Positions 17,975 to 26,474 of a stretch of DNA of 64,000 nucleotides are shown piece by piece. Made by a program: the position numbers and the translations under genes. Numbering within the stretch: position 1 is the stretch's first letter; each line of letters opens with the position of its first letter. Source of the DNA: Sciscionella sediminilitoris (GTDB taxonomy: Bacteria; Actinomycetota; Actinomycetes; Mycobacteriales; Pseudonocardiaceae); NCBI RefSeq assembly GCF_000737195.2, contig NZ_JALM01000003.1, positions 122,795 through 186,794 on the forward strand, given 5' to 3'. A model generated the notes under the pieces. It was not told the origin of the DNA and did not search any database. It saw only the letters and a program-made list of their open reading frames with translations.

Positions 17975-19095
17975 CAGCTCCTGGTGAAGGCGCGCACGGC
18001 GGCGGGATCGAGCTCCACACCGAGCCCGGGTCCCTCGGGCAGGTGCAGCTCGCCGTTCGCATAGCGCAGCGGGGTGGTCAGGATGTCCTCGCGCATCAGC
18101 AAGGGACCGAACAGCTCGCTGCCCCAGGTGACGGCCGGGGCGGCACAGGCGAGCTGCAACGAGGCCGCGGTCCCGATCCCGGTCTCGATCGAGGTGCCCG
18201 CGTGACAGGGAACGTCCGCGGCCGCCGCGATCTCCGCGATCGCTTTGCTGGCACGCAATCCACCGGATTTGGTGGTCTTGAGCGAATAGATGTCGGCGGC
18301 CCCGAGCTTGGCCAGCCGCAGCGCATCGGTCGGGGTGCGCAGGCTTTCATCGGCCATCACCGCGGTCCGTAGTCCGCGGGTGAGTTCGGCGAGCGTCTCG
18401 GTCTCCGGGCCGGGAACGGGTTGCTCGACCAGTTCGATGCCCGCCTCGGCCAGCCGCGGCAGCTGGGTCAGCGCGGTGAGCCGGTCCCAGCGCGCGTTCA
18501 CATCCACCCGCAGCCCCGCGGCACCGGCCAGTTTCTCGGCGATGGTGAGCACGCGTTCCACATCGGCGTCCGGGTCCTGAGCGCCCATCTTGAGCTTGAA
18601 GGTGTGGTGGGCGCCCGCCTCGAGTTTGCCGAGCGCCTCCTCGATCACCACCGGCGCCGGTTCGGTGCCAAGGGCCCAGGTGACCGGGATGGACCGGCGC
18701 GCGAGCCCGCCGAGCAGGGTGTGCACCGGCACTCCGAGGCTGCGCGCCCACGCGTCGTGCAGCGCGACCTCCACCGCGGTCTTCGCGTACAGGTTGTTGG
18801 CCACCACGTCCTGGATGTCCCGCCCAATGGCCTCGATGTCGTCCACCGCGCGGCCGAGCAGGATCGGTGCCATGTAGCGCTCGATGAGGACCTGCATGGT
18901 CTCCACCGATTCGCCGCCCCACCACGGGCCGCCGGGGACCACACCCTCACCGACCCCGGTGACCCCGCCCGCGGTGGACAGCCGCACCAGCAGCACCGGC
19001 TGGGCGTCCATACTGGCTCTGGCGAACCGGTGGGCGCGCCGCAGCGGCACATCCAGCAGCACCGTCTCGACGCGATCGATCGCTAGATCGCTCAT
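17974..19095 (-). CDS. catB: muconate cycloisomerase
   Basis: This 373-residue enolase-superfamily enzyme cyclises cis,cis-muconate to muconolactone using Mn(II). The catalytic KxK motif is in HTFKLKMGAQ. Metal ligands follow in DVNARWD, ELVEQPVP and MADESLRT, and the second lysine is in SLKTTKSGGL. ATG 19095 is chosen because GGGAGAGAGG sits immediately upstream; in-frame ATGs at 19107 and 19119 are less likely. It lies 27 nt behind catA and its stop overlaps the catC start. Confidence 0.95.
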   Translation of the reverse strand: MSDLAIDRVETVLLDVPLRRAHRFARASMDAQPVLLVRLSTAGGVTGVGEGVVPGGPWWGGESVETMQVLIERYMAPILLGRAVDDIEAIGRDIQDVVANNLYAKTAVEVALHDAWARSLGVPVHTLLGGLARRSIPVTWALGTEPAPVVIEEALGKLEAGAHHTFKLKMGAQDPDADVERVLTIAEKLAGAAGLRVDVNARWDRLTALTQLPRLAEAGIELVEQPVPGPETETLAELTRGLRTAVMADESLRTPTDALRLAKLGAADIYSLKTTKSGGLRASKAIAEIAAAADVPCHAGTSIETGIGTAASLQLACAAPAVTWGSELFGPLLMREDILTTPLRYANGELHLPEGPGLGVELDPAAVRAFTRS

Positions 19096-19122
19096 CCTCT
19101 CTCCCATCGAGTCGTGCACCGG

Positions 19123-19971
19123 TCACGCGGGTTCGAGCACGAAGTCGTACTCCGCGCGGTTTCGCCCGTCGGGCTGCGGGACCGGTTCGAGGATCAGCTC
19201 CGGTTTGGTGGCCTCGGCGACATCCGAGTCGAGCCAGTCCCCACCGGCGAAGTACAGCTGCGTGGTGATCGGGCGGAAACCGGTGGCGCGCACGAGCAGG
19301 TGCAGATGCGCCGGCCGCCACGGATGCCAGCCCGCGGACTCGATCAGTTTCCCGGTGGGACCGTCGGTCGGGATCCGGTACGGCGCCGGTTCGATGGTGC
19401 TGATCTCGAAGCGGCCCTGTCCGTCGCAGACCACCACGCCGCGCAGATTGCCGTCCGGGATGTGCGGGGCGAATCCCGAGTAGTAGCCCTCCCGGTCGGC
19501 ATGCCAGATGTCCAGCTCGGCCCCGGGAACCGGATCGCCGCCGACATCCCGGACCTGCCCGGTGAACACCAGCGGGGTGCCCGGTTCCCCGTCCCGCATC
19601 GGAAGTTCGGTCACCGCGGGCAGTTTCTCCGCGTCCGGAAGGTAGTACGGGCCGAGGATGCTGCCCTTGGTGCCCTGCTGGGTGGCGGCGGCCACCGCTT
19701 CCACCTCGTGCTCCACGAACACATCCAGCAGCAGCGGCCACTCGCCTCCTTCCCCGACCTCGATCAGCCACTGCTTGGCGGCCTGGAATTCCGGGTAGCT
19801 CACCTGTTGTTCGCGGATCGTCCGGTGCACCCCGCGCAGAATCTCGGTCACCACCGCGGAAACCCGTTCCGGCGAGGCGCTCCCGGAGCCGTCCCGGGCG
19901 CTCGCGCGGAAGGCCTGGGTCGCCGAGGCACCCGAACCGGCCGCGGTCGGTGAGTTCTCCATCCTCGTCAT
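19123..19971 (-). CDS. catA: catechol 1,2-dioxygenase (intradiol)
   Basis: The protein has 282 residues with the N-terminal dimerisation helix domain followed by the intradiol beta-sandwich. Fe(III) ligands are visible as Tyr in GPYYLPDA, Tyr in REGYYSGF, and the paired histidines in WRPAHLHLLV. PAPYRIPTDGPTGKLI is also conserved. It cleaves catechol to cis,cis-muconate. ATG 19971 has GGAAGGGA upstream; ATG 19962 is the alternative. It lies directly downstream of the phenol hydroxylase gene, so it receives catechol made by that enzyme. Confidence 0.94.
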   Translation of the reverse strand: MTRMENSPTAAGSGASATQAFRASARDGSGSASPERVSAVVTEILRGVHRTIREQQVSYPEFQAAKQWLIEVGEGGEWPLLLDVFVEHEVEAVAAATQQGTKGSILGPYYLPDAEKLPAVTELPMRDGEPGTPLVFTGQVRDVGGDPVPGAELDIWHADREGYYSGFAPHIPDGNLRGVVVCDGQGRFEISTIEPAPYRIPTDGPTGKLIESAGWHPWRPAHLHLLVRATGFRPITTQLYFAGGDWLDSDVAEATKPELILEPVPQPDGRNRAEYDFVLEPA

Positions 19972-19997
19972 GGCACGTTCCCTTCCGTGTCCGGTGT

Positions 19998-21560
19998 TCA
20001 GCGCCGCAGCGCGAGGCCGTCGTTGTCGAACAGATCGGGCACCGTCCAGCCGTCCAGGTCGTACTCGGCCATGCACTGCTCGGCGAATCCGCGCATCGCG
20101 TCGGCCTGGCCGGAGTTCTCCATGGCCATCACCTGTTCGAACCGGACACCTTCGTGGTTGCCCGCGTAGTTGCGCTCGTAGAGTTCGTGGCGGCCGCCGA
20201 ACTCGGTGCCGATGGAATCCCAGATCAGTTTCATCAGCTTGACCCGTTCCACCGCGTCGTATCCGTTCGAGCCGCGCACGTACTGGTCCAGGTAGGGCCG
20301 GACATCCGCGGAGGCGAAGTCCACCGAGTGCGAGGGCAGATAGATCAGGCTCGAACCGAGGTCCTGCATGATGATCTCGCGCACCCGCGGGTATCCGAGG
20401 GTCATGAACCAGCGGTAGGCCAGCCCGTAGTTCAGGTTCGGCAGCAGCGTGCCGTCCTTCCACTCGGTCGGGTTGGCCGCCATCGCGTCGGAGAGCGCCC
20501 AGAACAGGTTGCGCCAGCTCATGACCTCGCCGATCCGGGTCTGGATGCCACGGAAATCCTTGGTACCGGTGGCTTCCACGCCCTTGAGCAACAGGCCCGC
20601 GATGAAGTCGAGTTTCACCGCGAGCCGGGTCACGCCCTGGAAGGTGAACCGCTCCAGGAATCCGGAACCCGGCACGAAATTGCTCACCTTGTCCGCATCG
20701 CCGTAGATGAACACGTTCTCCCACGGGATCTTCACCTTGTCCAGAATGAAGATCGTGTCGTTCTCGTCCAGCCTGCTGGACAGCGGGTAATCGAACGGGG
20801 TGCCCATCTGGTTGGCCATGCTGGTGTACGAGTTACGGCAGATGAGTTTCATCCCCGGCGCGTTCATCGGCACCGTGCACACCAGGGCGAATTCGCGCTG
20901 CTTGAACGGCAGCCCGTAGTGCGCGATGAAGTTGTAGTGGGTCAGCGCGGAACCGGTGGCCACCACCTTCGCCCCGGACACGATCAGCCCGTCGTCCCGC
21001 TCGTCCTCCACGTGCACGAAGACGTCCTTGACCTCGTCCGGGCTCTTGCCGCGGTCCACCGGCGGATGCACGATCGCGTGGTTCCAGTACAGCACCTTCT
21101 CCTGCGATTCGCGGTACCAGCGCTTGGCGTTGTCCGCGAACGGTTCGTAGAACTCGGAGTTCGCGCCGAGCGTGCCGAGAAAGGAGGCCTTGTAGTCCGG
21201 GCTGCGGCCCATCCAGCCGTAGGTGATCCGGGCCCATTCCGCGATGGCGTCGCGGTCGGCGAACAGATCGTCCACCGAACGCGCCGCACGGAAGAACGGG
21301 AAGGTGAACCCGCCGTTCCCGGTGTCGGTCGGCGTGGTCAGCACATCCTTTTTCGCCGGATCGTGCAGCGCGTCGTAGAGCCGCGCCGCCATCCGCACCG
21401 GATTGCGGAACGCCGGATGCGTGGTGATGTCCTTGACTTTTTCCCCGTAGAGATTGATTTCCCGGCCGTCACGCAGGGATTCGATGTACTCCTCACCGGT
21501 GAACGGGCGGGCGGTACCCGCGGAACTCTCCTTGCCCACGGGGATTTCCTGTGCGGTCAT
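19998..21560 (-). CDS. phenol 2-hydroxylase, large (oxygenase) component of the HpaB/PheA1 type
   Basis: The 520-residue flavin-dependent monooxygenase is of the 4-hydroxyphenylacetate 3-hydroxylase (HpaB) family. [19 protein letters not shown] at the N-terminus and [21 protein letters not shown] next to it match the actinobacterial two-component phenol hydroxylase PheA1. Later motifs include [12 protein letters not shown] and the aromatic-pocket region of this acyl-CoA-dehydrogenase-like fold. AAAGGAG precedes ATG 21560. It uses reduced FAD from the adjacent reductase to convert phenol, perhaps also chloro- or methylphenols, to catechols. It is directly upstream of catA. Confidence 0.9.
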   Translation of the reverse strand: MTAQEIPVGKESSAGTARPFTGEEYIESLRDGREINLYGEKVKDITTHPAFRNPVRMAARLYDALHDPAKKDVLTTPTDTGNGGFTFPFFRAARSVDDLFADRDAIAEWARITYGWMGRSPDYKASFLGTLGANSEFYEPFADNAKRWYRESQEKVLYWNHAIVHPPVDRGKSPDEVKDVFVHVEDERDDGLIVSGAKVVATGSALTHYNFIAHYGLPFKQREFALVCTVPMNAPGMKLICRNSYTSMANQMGTPFDYPLSSRLDENDTIFILDKVKIPWENVFIYGDADKVSNFVPGSGFLERFTFQGVTRLAVKLDFIAGLLLKGVEATGTKDFRGIQTRIGEVMSWRNLFWALSDAMAANPTEWKDGTLLPNLNYGLAYRWFMTLGYPRVREIIMQDLGSSLIYLPSHSVDFASADVRPYLDQYVRGSNGYDAVERVKLMKLIWDSIGTEFGGRHELYERNYAGNHEGVRFEQVMAMENSGQADAMRGFAEQCMAEYDLDGWTVPDLFDNDGLALRR

Positions 21561-21592
21561 ACTGTGCAACTCCTTTGGTGCGAACGGGATTT

Positions 21593-22129
21593 CTACCGGG
21601 ATGCGACGAACCACGGCGTGCTCGGGCAGTCGCCGGATTCCAGCCATGGCACGGTTTCGTAGATCGGCCCGAGATGCCGGAACCCGCCGAGATAGAACAC
21701 CAGCGGATCCTGCTCGGTGATCGCGAAGTGCTCCACCCGGCCGAGATAGAGCACGTGGTCGCCGCCGTCGTAGGCGCGCCACGGAGTACAGGAGATGGTG
21801 GCCAGCGCCCCGGCCAGTTCCGGAGCCAGGCGCGGATCCGGGTACCGCCAGCCGATCTCACCGGCCATCGGTTTGCCCGCGAAGTGCAGCGCGAGCTCGT
21901 CCTGCGGTTCGGCGAGCACGTTCACCGTGAACGGCGCGCCGTCCAGGTGAGCGCACACCTTCGACCGGCGGTCCAACGAGACCAGCACCAGTGGCGGGTT
22001 CAGCGAGACCGCGCTGAACGCGTTCACCGTCGCCCCGTGCGGCGCACCACCGGCGTCGCAGGTGACCACTGTGACGCCGGTGGCGAAATGCCCGAGACAG
22101 CGCCGGAGTTCACGCGTGTCGACCGTCAT
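21593..22129 (-). CDS. flavin reductase partner of the phenol hydroxylase (PheA2/HpaC type)
   Basis: This 178-residue flavin reductase-like split-barrel protein carries [20 protein letters not shown] and [20 protein letters not shown], the standard FMN/FAD-binding signature of HpaC/PheA2 reductases. It supplies reduced flavin to the oxygenase encoded 32 nt downstream. A near-perfect Shine-Dalgarno (AGGAGGTGA) precedes ATG 22129. It is the first gene of the operon and diverges from an IclR regulator gene across a strongly palindromic control region. Confidence 0.92.
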   Translation of the reverse strand: MTVDTRELRRCLGHFATGVTVVTCDAGGAPHGATVNAFSAVSLNPPLVLVSLDRRSKVCAHLDGAPFTVNVLAEPQDELALHFAGKPMAGEIGWRYPDPRLAPELAGALATISCTPWRAYDGGDHVLYLGRVEHFAITEQDPLVFYLGGFRHLGPIYETVPWLESGDCPSTPWFVASR

Positions 22130-22144
22130 TGGCCTTCACCTCCT

Positions 22145-22179
22145 GTACACTATGTGTACGATATGAACGAATAGTGTAC
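22145..22179. promoter_or_regulatory. IclR operator in the phenol/catechol divergent promoter
   Basis: GTACACTAT (22145-22153) and ATAGTGTAC (22171-22179) are perfect 9-bp inverted repeats. A third half-site, GTGTAC (22154-22159), makes GTACAC-TAT-GTGTAC a compact 15-bp palindrome with the left arm. The array lies 15 nt before the flavin-reductase start and 64 nt before the IclR start, the expected position for a regulator of the divergent pair. Confidence 0.7.
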
Positions 22180-22243
22180 GAGGCAGAATCATGCGGTACC
22201 GCCTGTCCCGTGTCAAGGAGGACCGCGCGGGGAGGCTGAGAGA

Positions 22244-23041
22244 ATGACGCTCGTGAACGAGGAGAAGAACGGGCAGAACCACATTCAGGGTCTGGAGCGG
22301 GGACTCGCGGTATTGCAGGCGTTCAACTCCGAACGGCCCAATCCGACGGCCACCGAACTGGCCGAGGCGACCGAACTCTCCCGCCCGGTGGTGCGCCGCG
22401 TTCTGCTGACCCTGCAACGGCTCGGTTATGTGACGACCGCGGGCGGGCGCTGGACGCTGACCCCGCGGGTGCTCTCCATCGGCCAGCACTACACCACCAC
22501 GCACGTGCTCACCGAGCTGGCACAGCCCTATCTCATGCAGCTCGCCGAGCAGACCGGCGAATCCGCCACGCTCGCCACCCTGGACAGCAACGAGGTCACC
22601 TACATCGCCCGGGTCCCGGTGCGCCGGGTACTCAGCGTGACCGTCGCCCCGGGCACCCGCGTACCCGTGCACGCCACCTCACTCGGGCGCGTGCTGCTGG
22701 CCTGGGAACCGCCCGAGAAGGTCGAGCAGATCATCAGCGAGAACGGGCTCCCCCGGCTGACCCCGTTCACCGTCACCGAACCGGCTGCCTTCCGTGCCAT
22801 TCTCGCCGAGGTGCGCGAACAGGGCTGGTCCATGGTGATCGACGAGCGCGAGGTCGGGCTCATCTCGCTGTCCGCCCCGATCCGCGATCACCGCAGGCGG
22901 GTGGTCGCCGCGCTCGCCTCCTCCACCTCCACCGGGCGCGCGACCCCGGAGGGGCTGCGCGCCGAGGTGGTGCCGGTCCTGGTGGACATCGCGGCGCGGA
23001 TCAGCACCGAGCTGGGGAACCAGGAAAACCCCGTGGTGTAA
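22244..23041 (+). CDS. IclR-family regulator of the phenol/catechol operon
   Basis: The protein has 265 residues with a winged helix (TATELAEATELSRPVVRRVL) and an IclR effector domain (ATSLGRVLLAWEPPEKVEQI, EREVGLISLSAPIRDHRRRV). It belongs to the PcaR/PcaU/CatR-like IclR branch that senses beta-ketoadipate pathway intermediates. The gene is divergent from the phenol-to-TCA operon across the GTACAC palindromes. Whether it activates or represses cannot be told from sequence. Confidence 0.9.
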   Translation: MTLVNEEKNGQNHIQGLERGLAVLQAFNSERPNPTATELAEATELSRPVVRRVLLTLQRLGYVTTAGGRWTLTPRVLSIGQHYTTTHVLTELAQPYLMQLAEQTGESATLATLDSNEVTYIARVPVRRVLSVTVAPGTRVPVHATSLGRVLLAWEPPEKVEQIISENGLPRLTPFTVTEPAAFRAILAEVREQGWSMVIDEREVGLISLSAPIRDHRRRVVAALASSTSTGRATPEGLRAEVVPVLVDIAARISTELGNQENPVV

Positions 23042-23206
23042 CGCGATCGGACCGCTCAGCGCACGCCGTGGACGCCCTTCGGCGAGCCAGTCCACGATCC
23101 CGGCCAGGTAGTCGGTTCCGCCGTACCCGAGGGTCGAGCACGCCAGCGCGCAGATGCCGCCCGTAGCCCGGCCGGTGGTGCGCTCCGGCATGGCATGCTG
23201 GCAGCC

Positions 23207-23392
23207 ATGAACACGCTCCTGCTCGCCAACCGTGCCGTGCTGGTCGCCGCCGACCTCGAGGCCAAGGGTGTCGTCAGCACGATCGGCAAGATCGCCGCCT
23301 GGCTCGTGGTCATCCTGATCCTGATCGGCCTGGTGGCCGGGGTGATCATCGGCTACTTCATCGGCCGGGCGGTGGGCCGCCGCTCCCGCTGA
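23207..23392 (+). CDS. small single-pass membrane protein
   Basis: The protein is 61 residues from ATG 23207 (65 if ATG 23195 is used). One hydrophobic helix (IAAWLVVILILIGLVAGVII) is followed by GYFIGRAVGRRSR, a basic end that would sit in the cytoplasm. The helix contains glycines spaced as in helix-packing motifs. I recognise no family. It is isolated between the IclR regulator gene and a hydrolase pseudogene. The codon pattern is typical of the region, so I regard it as a real gene. Confidence 0.55.
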   Translation: MNTLLLANRAVLVAADLEAKGVVSTIGKIAAWLVVILILIGLVAGVIIGYFIGRAVGRRSR

Positions 23393-23399
23393 CCGCCCG

Positions 23400-23910
23400 T
23401 CACGGGTCCGGGGCTTCGCGCGGGGCCAGCACCTGGTCCGCCAGGTTCCGCTCGCTGATCCGGGCCTGCGGGAACAGCGGATCGAAGCCGTGCACCGCGC
23501 CCGGAACCTGGACCCAGCTCGGTGCTGACCCCGGCCGCGCTGAGCCGTTCGGCGTATGCCCGGCCCTCCTCGCGCAGCGGGTCCACCCCGGCCACCACGA
23601 CACAGGTGGTCGACAGCCCGCCGAGTTCGGCCGCGCGGATCGGTGCGGCGTACGGCTCACCGTGCTCGTGACGCTGGTGTCCACACCCGGACAGGTCAGT
23701 GACTGGAAGACCCCCGGGCGACCGCGATGCGCTCCGGATCACCGCCGAGTTGCGCGGCGTTGGCGGCGATCCAGACCAGGGCGGCGTAGGCGTCGTCGGC
23801 CGCGGCCGGAAAGGGGTGCTCGGGCGAGGCGGTAGTCGACGGAGAGGACGACGGCCTCCGTGGCCGAGGACGCGGGAACCTCCATGCCGTGGGCACGGAC
23901 CCTGATGACC
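23400..23910 (-). pseudogene. alpha/beta hydrolase (lipase/esterase, Abhydrolase_3) pseudogene
   Basis: Four pieces of one esterase are readable in order on the minus strand but in different frames. They are [10 protein letters not shown] (about 23858-23823), [19 protein letters not shown] (about 23821 onward, to [10 protein letters not shown]), CVVVAGVDPLREEGRAYAER (within 23652-23515), and AVHGFDPLFPQ (about 23498, ending at the TGA at 23400). These correspond to conserved blocks of hormone-sensitive-lipase-like hydrolases. The HGG oxyanion block is degenerate and the GDSAGG nucleophile block is missing, removed by an internal deletion. At least three frame disruptions are needed. The gene is dead. 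Confidence 0.75.
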
Positions 23911-24000
23911 GGGCAGCTTTCTCTCGAGAATCTCGCCGCGCGCTGGACACCACCCCGTCCGCCTATCGGCGGGCTTTCCGCGCGCCCCTCGGGCCCGCGG

Positions 24001-24996
24001 TCACCAGGCCTGCGGGATGATCTCCTCAGCGAACCGGTGCAACGGCTCGTGATCGTAGGCCACACCCGGAATGTAGACCACGACATAGTCGATCCCGGCC
24101 TCGAACAGGGTACCGATCCACTCGGTGATCGCCGCGCTCGAACCGATCAGGAACGGGGTGTCCGGCGGGCTGCCCGCGATGGCATTGGTGTGGAACCCCT
24201 CGACATCCCAGCGGCCGCGGGCCTTGCCGGTGGCCCGCTCCGGATCCGCGCCCTCGGCGATCGGGAAGGCGCTGATCGAGGTGGACTTGGTGATCGTGCC
24301 GAAGTCGCGGCCGATCCGGTCACAGTGGCGCCGGAGAACATCCAGCTTCTGCCGGATCACCTCGGGCTTGCCGCGGCCCAGATTGCACGCGTCGGCGTAC
24401 CGGGCGACCAGACGCAGCGTGACCTGTTCGCCCGCACCGCCGATCCACAGCGGAACCGGGTTCCCGCCGGCGCTTTTCGGTTCGTTGACCGGGTTCTCGA
24501 CCTGGTAGTGCGCACCGTGGAAGGCCACCTTGTCCTCCCGGAAGAGCCGGTGCACCAGTTCCACGGATTCCCCGAAGGCGGCCATCCGCTCCCGGGTTTC
24601 CCGCCAGGGATAGCCGTAGGCGGTCCACTCCTGCTCGTACCAGCCCGCACCGAGTCCGGTGTAGAGCCGGCCGCCCCCGGCGACGTGCGCGGTGGAGGCC
24701 ATCTTCGCCAGCAGGGCCGGAGACCGGTATCCGTTACAGGTCACCATCTGCCCCACCCGCACCCGCCGGGTGTCGCGCAGCAGGCCCGCGGTGCTGATCC
24801 AGGCTTCGAAGGTGGATTCGCGGGTCACCTCGGGCACGGTGTGCATGTGGTCGAAAAGCCAGACCGAGTCCCAGGGACCGCGGTCGGCGGCCTGCGCGAC
24901 CGCGGTCATGGCCTCGTACTGCTCGACCGGATCGGCGATCTCGGTGAGGTCGAGCCGCCAGCCCTGCGGGGCGAAAATGCCGAATCGTTTGGTCAT
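24001..24996 (-). CDS. LLM-class (probably F420-dependent) oxidoreductase
   Basis: The 331-residue TIM-barrel protein is of the luciferase-like monooxygenase family. The pattern FGIFAPQGWRLDL, DSVWLFDHMHTV, GQMVTCNGYRSPALLAKMA and LYTGLGAGWYEQEWTAYG is typical of actinobacterial F420-dependent members. It probably performs an F420- or FMN-linked hydride transfer; the substrate is unknown. ATG 24996 is used because conservation starts there. It is divergent from an Lrp/AsnC regulator gene 62 nt away, with a small GTTC-AAG-GAAC inverted repeat between them at 25006-25016. Confidence 0.87.
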   Translation of the reverse strand: MTKRFGIFAPQGWRLDLTEIADPVEQYEAMTAVAQAADRGPWDSVWLFDHMHTVPEVTRESTFEAWISTAGLLRDTRRVRVGQMVTCNGYRSPALLAKMASTAHVAGGGRLYTGLGAGWYEQEWTAYGYPWRETRERMAAFGESVELVHRLFREDKVAFHGAHYQVENPVNEPKSAGGNPVPLWIGGAGEQVTLRLVARYADACNLGRGKPEVIRQKLDVLRRHCDRIGRDFGTITKSTSISAFPIAEGADPERATGKARGRWDVEGFHTNAIAGSPPDTPFLIGSSAAITEWIGTLFEAGIDYVVVYIPGVAYDHEPLHRFAEEIIPQAW

Positions 24997-25058
24997 ACCG
25001 CTATCGTTCAAGGAACAACGGGTTCGAGAAAGAGACAATCGAAGGTAGCAGGAACAAA

Positions 25059-25547
25059 TTGGTTGCCAAACAAAGGCAGAAGCGCCAGTTCACTTACGGA
25101 CCGCGAAGCGAGCTCCTCGACGAGGTCAACGTGCGGCTGCTGACCGAGCTGCACAGCGATCCGCGCATCGGCATGTCCGCACTGGCCCGCCGGGTCGGGA
25201 TGAGCGCGCCCGCGGTCACCGAACGCGTGCAGCGCCTGGAACGGGCCGGGGTCATCGACGGCTACCGGATGGCGGTCGATCCCGCCGCACTCGGCCTGCC
25301 GGTCACCGCCTTCGTCCGGGTACGGCCCGCCGCCGGGCAACTGGCCAAGGTCGCCGCACTGGCCACCGAATCGCCACAGGTCAGCGAGTGCCACCGGATC
25401 ACGGGCGAGGACTGTTTCCTGCTCAAGGTGCACGCCGCCACGGTGGAGCTGCTGGAGGAGGTACTGGACGGCTTCCTGGTGCACGGGCAGACCACCACCT
25501 CGATCGTGGTGTCCAGCCCGGTGCCGCCGCGCCCGCTGCCGGTATAG
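25059..25547 (+). CDS. Lrp/AsnC-family regulator
   Basis: The 162-residue protein has an N-terminal HTH (LDEVNVRLLTELHSDPRIGM then ALARRVGMSAPAVTERVQRL) and a C-terminal RAM ligand domain ending near residue 155. The start is a TTG at 25059 after a weak AGGAA site. No ATG or GTG fits upstream of the conserved HTH. Such proteins bind amino acids or related small molecules and often control the divergent gene, here the LLM-class oxidoreductase. Confidence 0.87.
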   Translation: MVAKQRQKRQFTYGPRSELLDEVNVRLLTELHSDPRIGMSALARRVGMSAPAVTERVQRLERAGVIDGYRMAVDPAALGLPVTAFVRVRPAAGQLAKVAALATESPQVSECHRITGEDCFLLKVHAATVELLEEVLDGFLVHGQTTTSIVVSSPVPPRPLPV

Positions 25548-25649
25548 CGCTTGCAGGTTCCGGCAATCCCGCACCCTTTTCCGGGCATTCCCCGGTCCAC
25601 GGGGCAATACGCTCCGGCTGTGGAGACGCGTTGTTCGCGCGGCGACCTC

Positions 25650-26330
25650 ATGGAGGGAAAGCTGCCGGGACTCGCCAGGGACACCGCCGGGATCCGGATC
25701 ATCGATTCACCGGCGGTGCTGCTCGAACGGGTCCAGTGGGCCCAGCACCAGGCCGGCGATCAGGTCCGGGCCATCAACCGGCCGCCCTATATCGGGGACC
25801 GGGACTATCGGCTGCGCCAGCACAGGACGAAGACCGCGAGGCTGCTCGCCGGGGTGCGCTACCGCACGATCTACCACAGCTCGGTGTACGCGGACCCGTT
25901 CGTCGGCAAGCACCTCCTGGAGACCGCCGAACTCGGTGAGCTCGGCCGGATCCTCGACACCCCGCCGATGATGCTGCTGCTCAGCGACGACAACTGCGCG
26001 ATCATGCCGCTGCTGGTCCAGGAAGGCGGGCTGACGGTCGCGCTGTACGTGGAGCCCTCACCGTTTCTCGCCATGCTCAGCGCCACCTTCGAGGCGTTCT
26101 GGTCGCTGAGCGTTCCGGTGTCCGGGCAGGGATGCGCCACCGAACTCGACGAGGCCGACCACCGCATCCTGACCCTCATGTCCGCGGGGGCGACCGATGG
26201 CGTCATCGCCGACCGGCTCGGGGTCTCGCGCAGCACCATCGCCCGCCGGATCGGGGCACTGATGCGCCGCCTCGGGGCGAGCACCCGCTTCCAGGCCGGA
26301 CAGCAGGCCGCGCGCCGCGGATGGATCTGA
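25650..26330 (+). CDS. LuxR-type HTH regulator with TrmB-like N-terminal part
   Basis: The protein is about 226 residues. The C-terminal region (LDEADHRILTLMSAGATDGV, ADRLGVSRSTIARRIGALMR) is a LuxR/GerE-type helix-turn-helix. The N-terminal 160 residues resemble the TrmB-like sensor-linked regulators common in actinomycetes, with VLLERVQWAQHQAGDQVRAI and a late PSPFLAML segment. No enzyme motif is visible. The start could also be GTG 25620 or TTG 25551; none has a good ribosome site and ATG 25650 is chosen by codon preference. The target is not evident. Confidence 0.72.
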   Translation: MEGKLPGLARDTAGIRIIDSPAVLLERVQWAQHQAGDQVRAINRPPYIGDRDYRLRQHRTKTARLLAGVRYRTIYHSSVYADPFVGKHLLETAELGELGRILDTPPMMLLLSDDNCAIMPLLVQEGGLTVALYVEPSPFLAMLSATFEAFWSLSVPVSGQGCATELDEADHRILTLMSAGATDGVIADRLGVSRSTIARRIGALMRRLGASTRFQAGQQAARRGWI

Positions 26331-26350
26331 GCACGCCGGTTCGTCCGCAT

Positions 26351-26378
26351 TTGACACAAATGTGGCAGAGCCTATGCG
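26351..26378 (+). promoter_or_regulatory. promoter of the cutinase-like gene
   Basis: A consensus TTGACA (26351-26356) is followed after 16 nt by TATGCG (26373-26378). The predicted start near 26385 leaves a roughly 90-nt untranslated leader before ATG 26475. TTGACA is a rare exact match in this GC-rich DNA. Confidence 0.5.
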
Positions 26379-26474
26379 GAGCGCAGCCCCGGACGTAGCT
26401 TGTCGTCGTATCGCGTCCCGCGCCGCAATTCCACCACGAATTGTTTCTCTCTGCCGATGAAAGGTGCGTAGTTG

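Noticed and set aside
19972..20724. N-terminal extension of the catA frame
   Set aside because: It overlaps the phenol hydroxylase coding sequence on the same strand and lacks similarity; catA starts near 19971.
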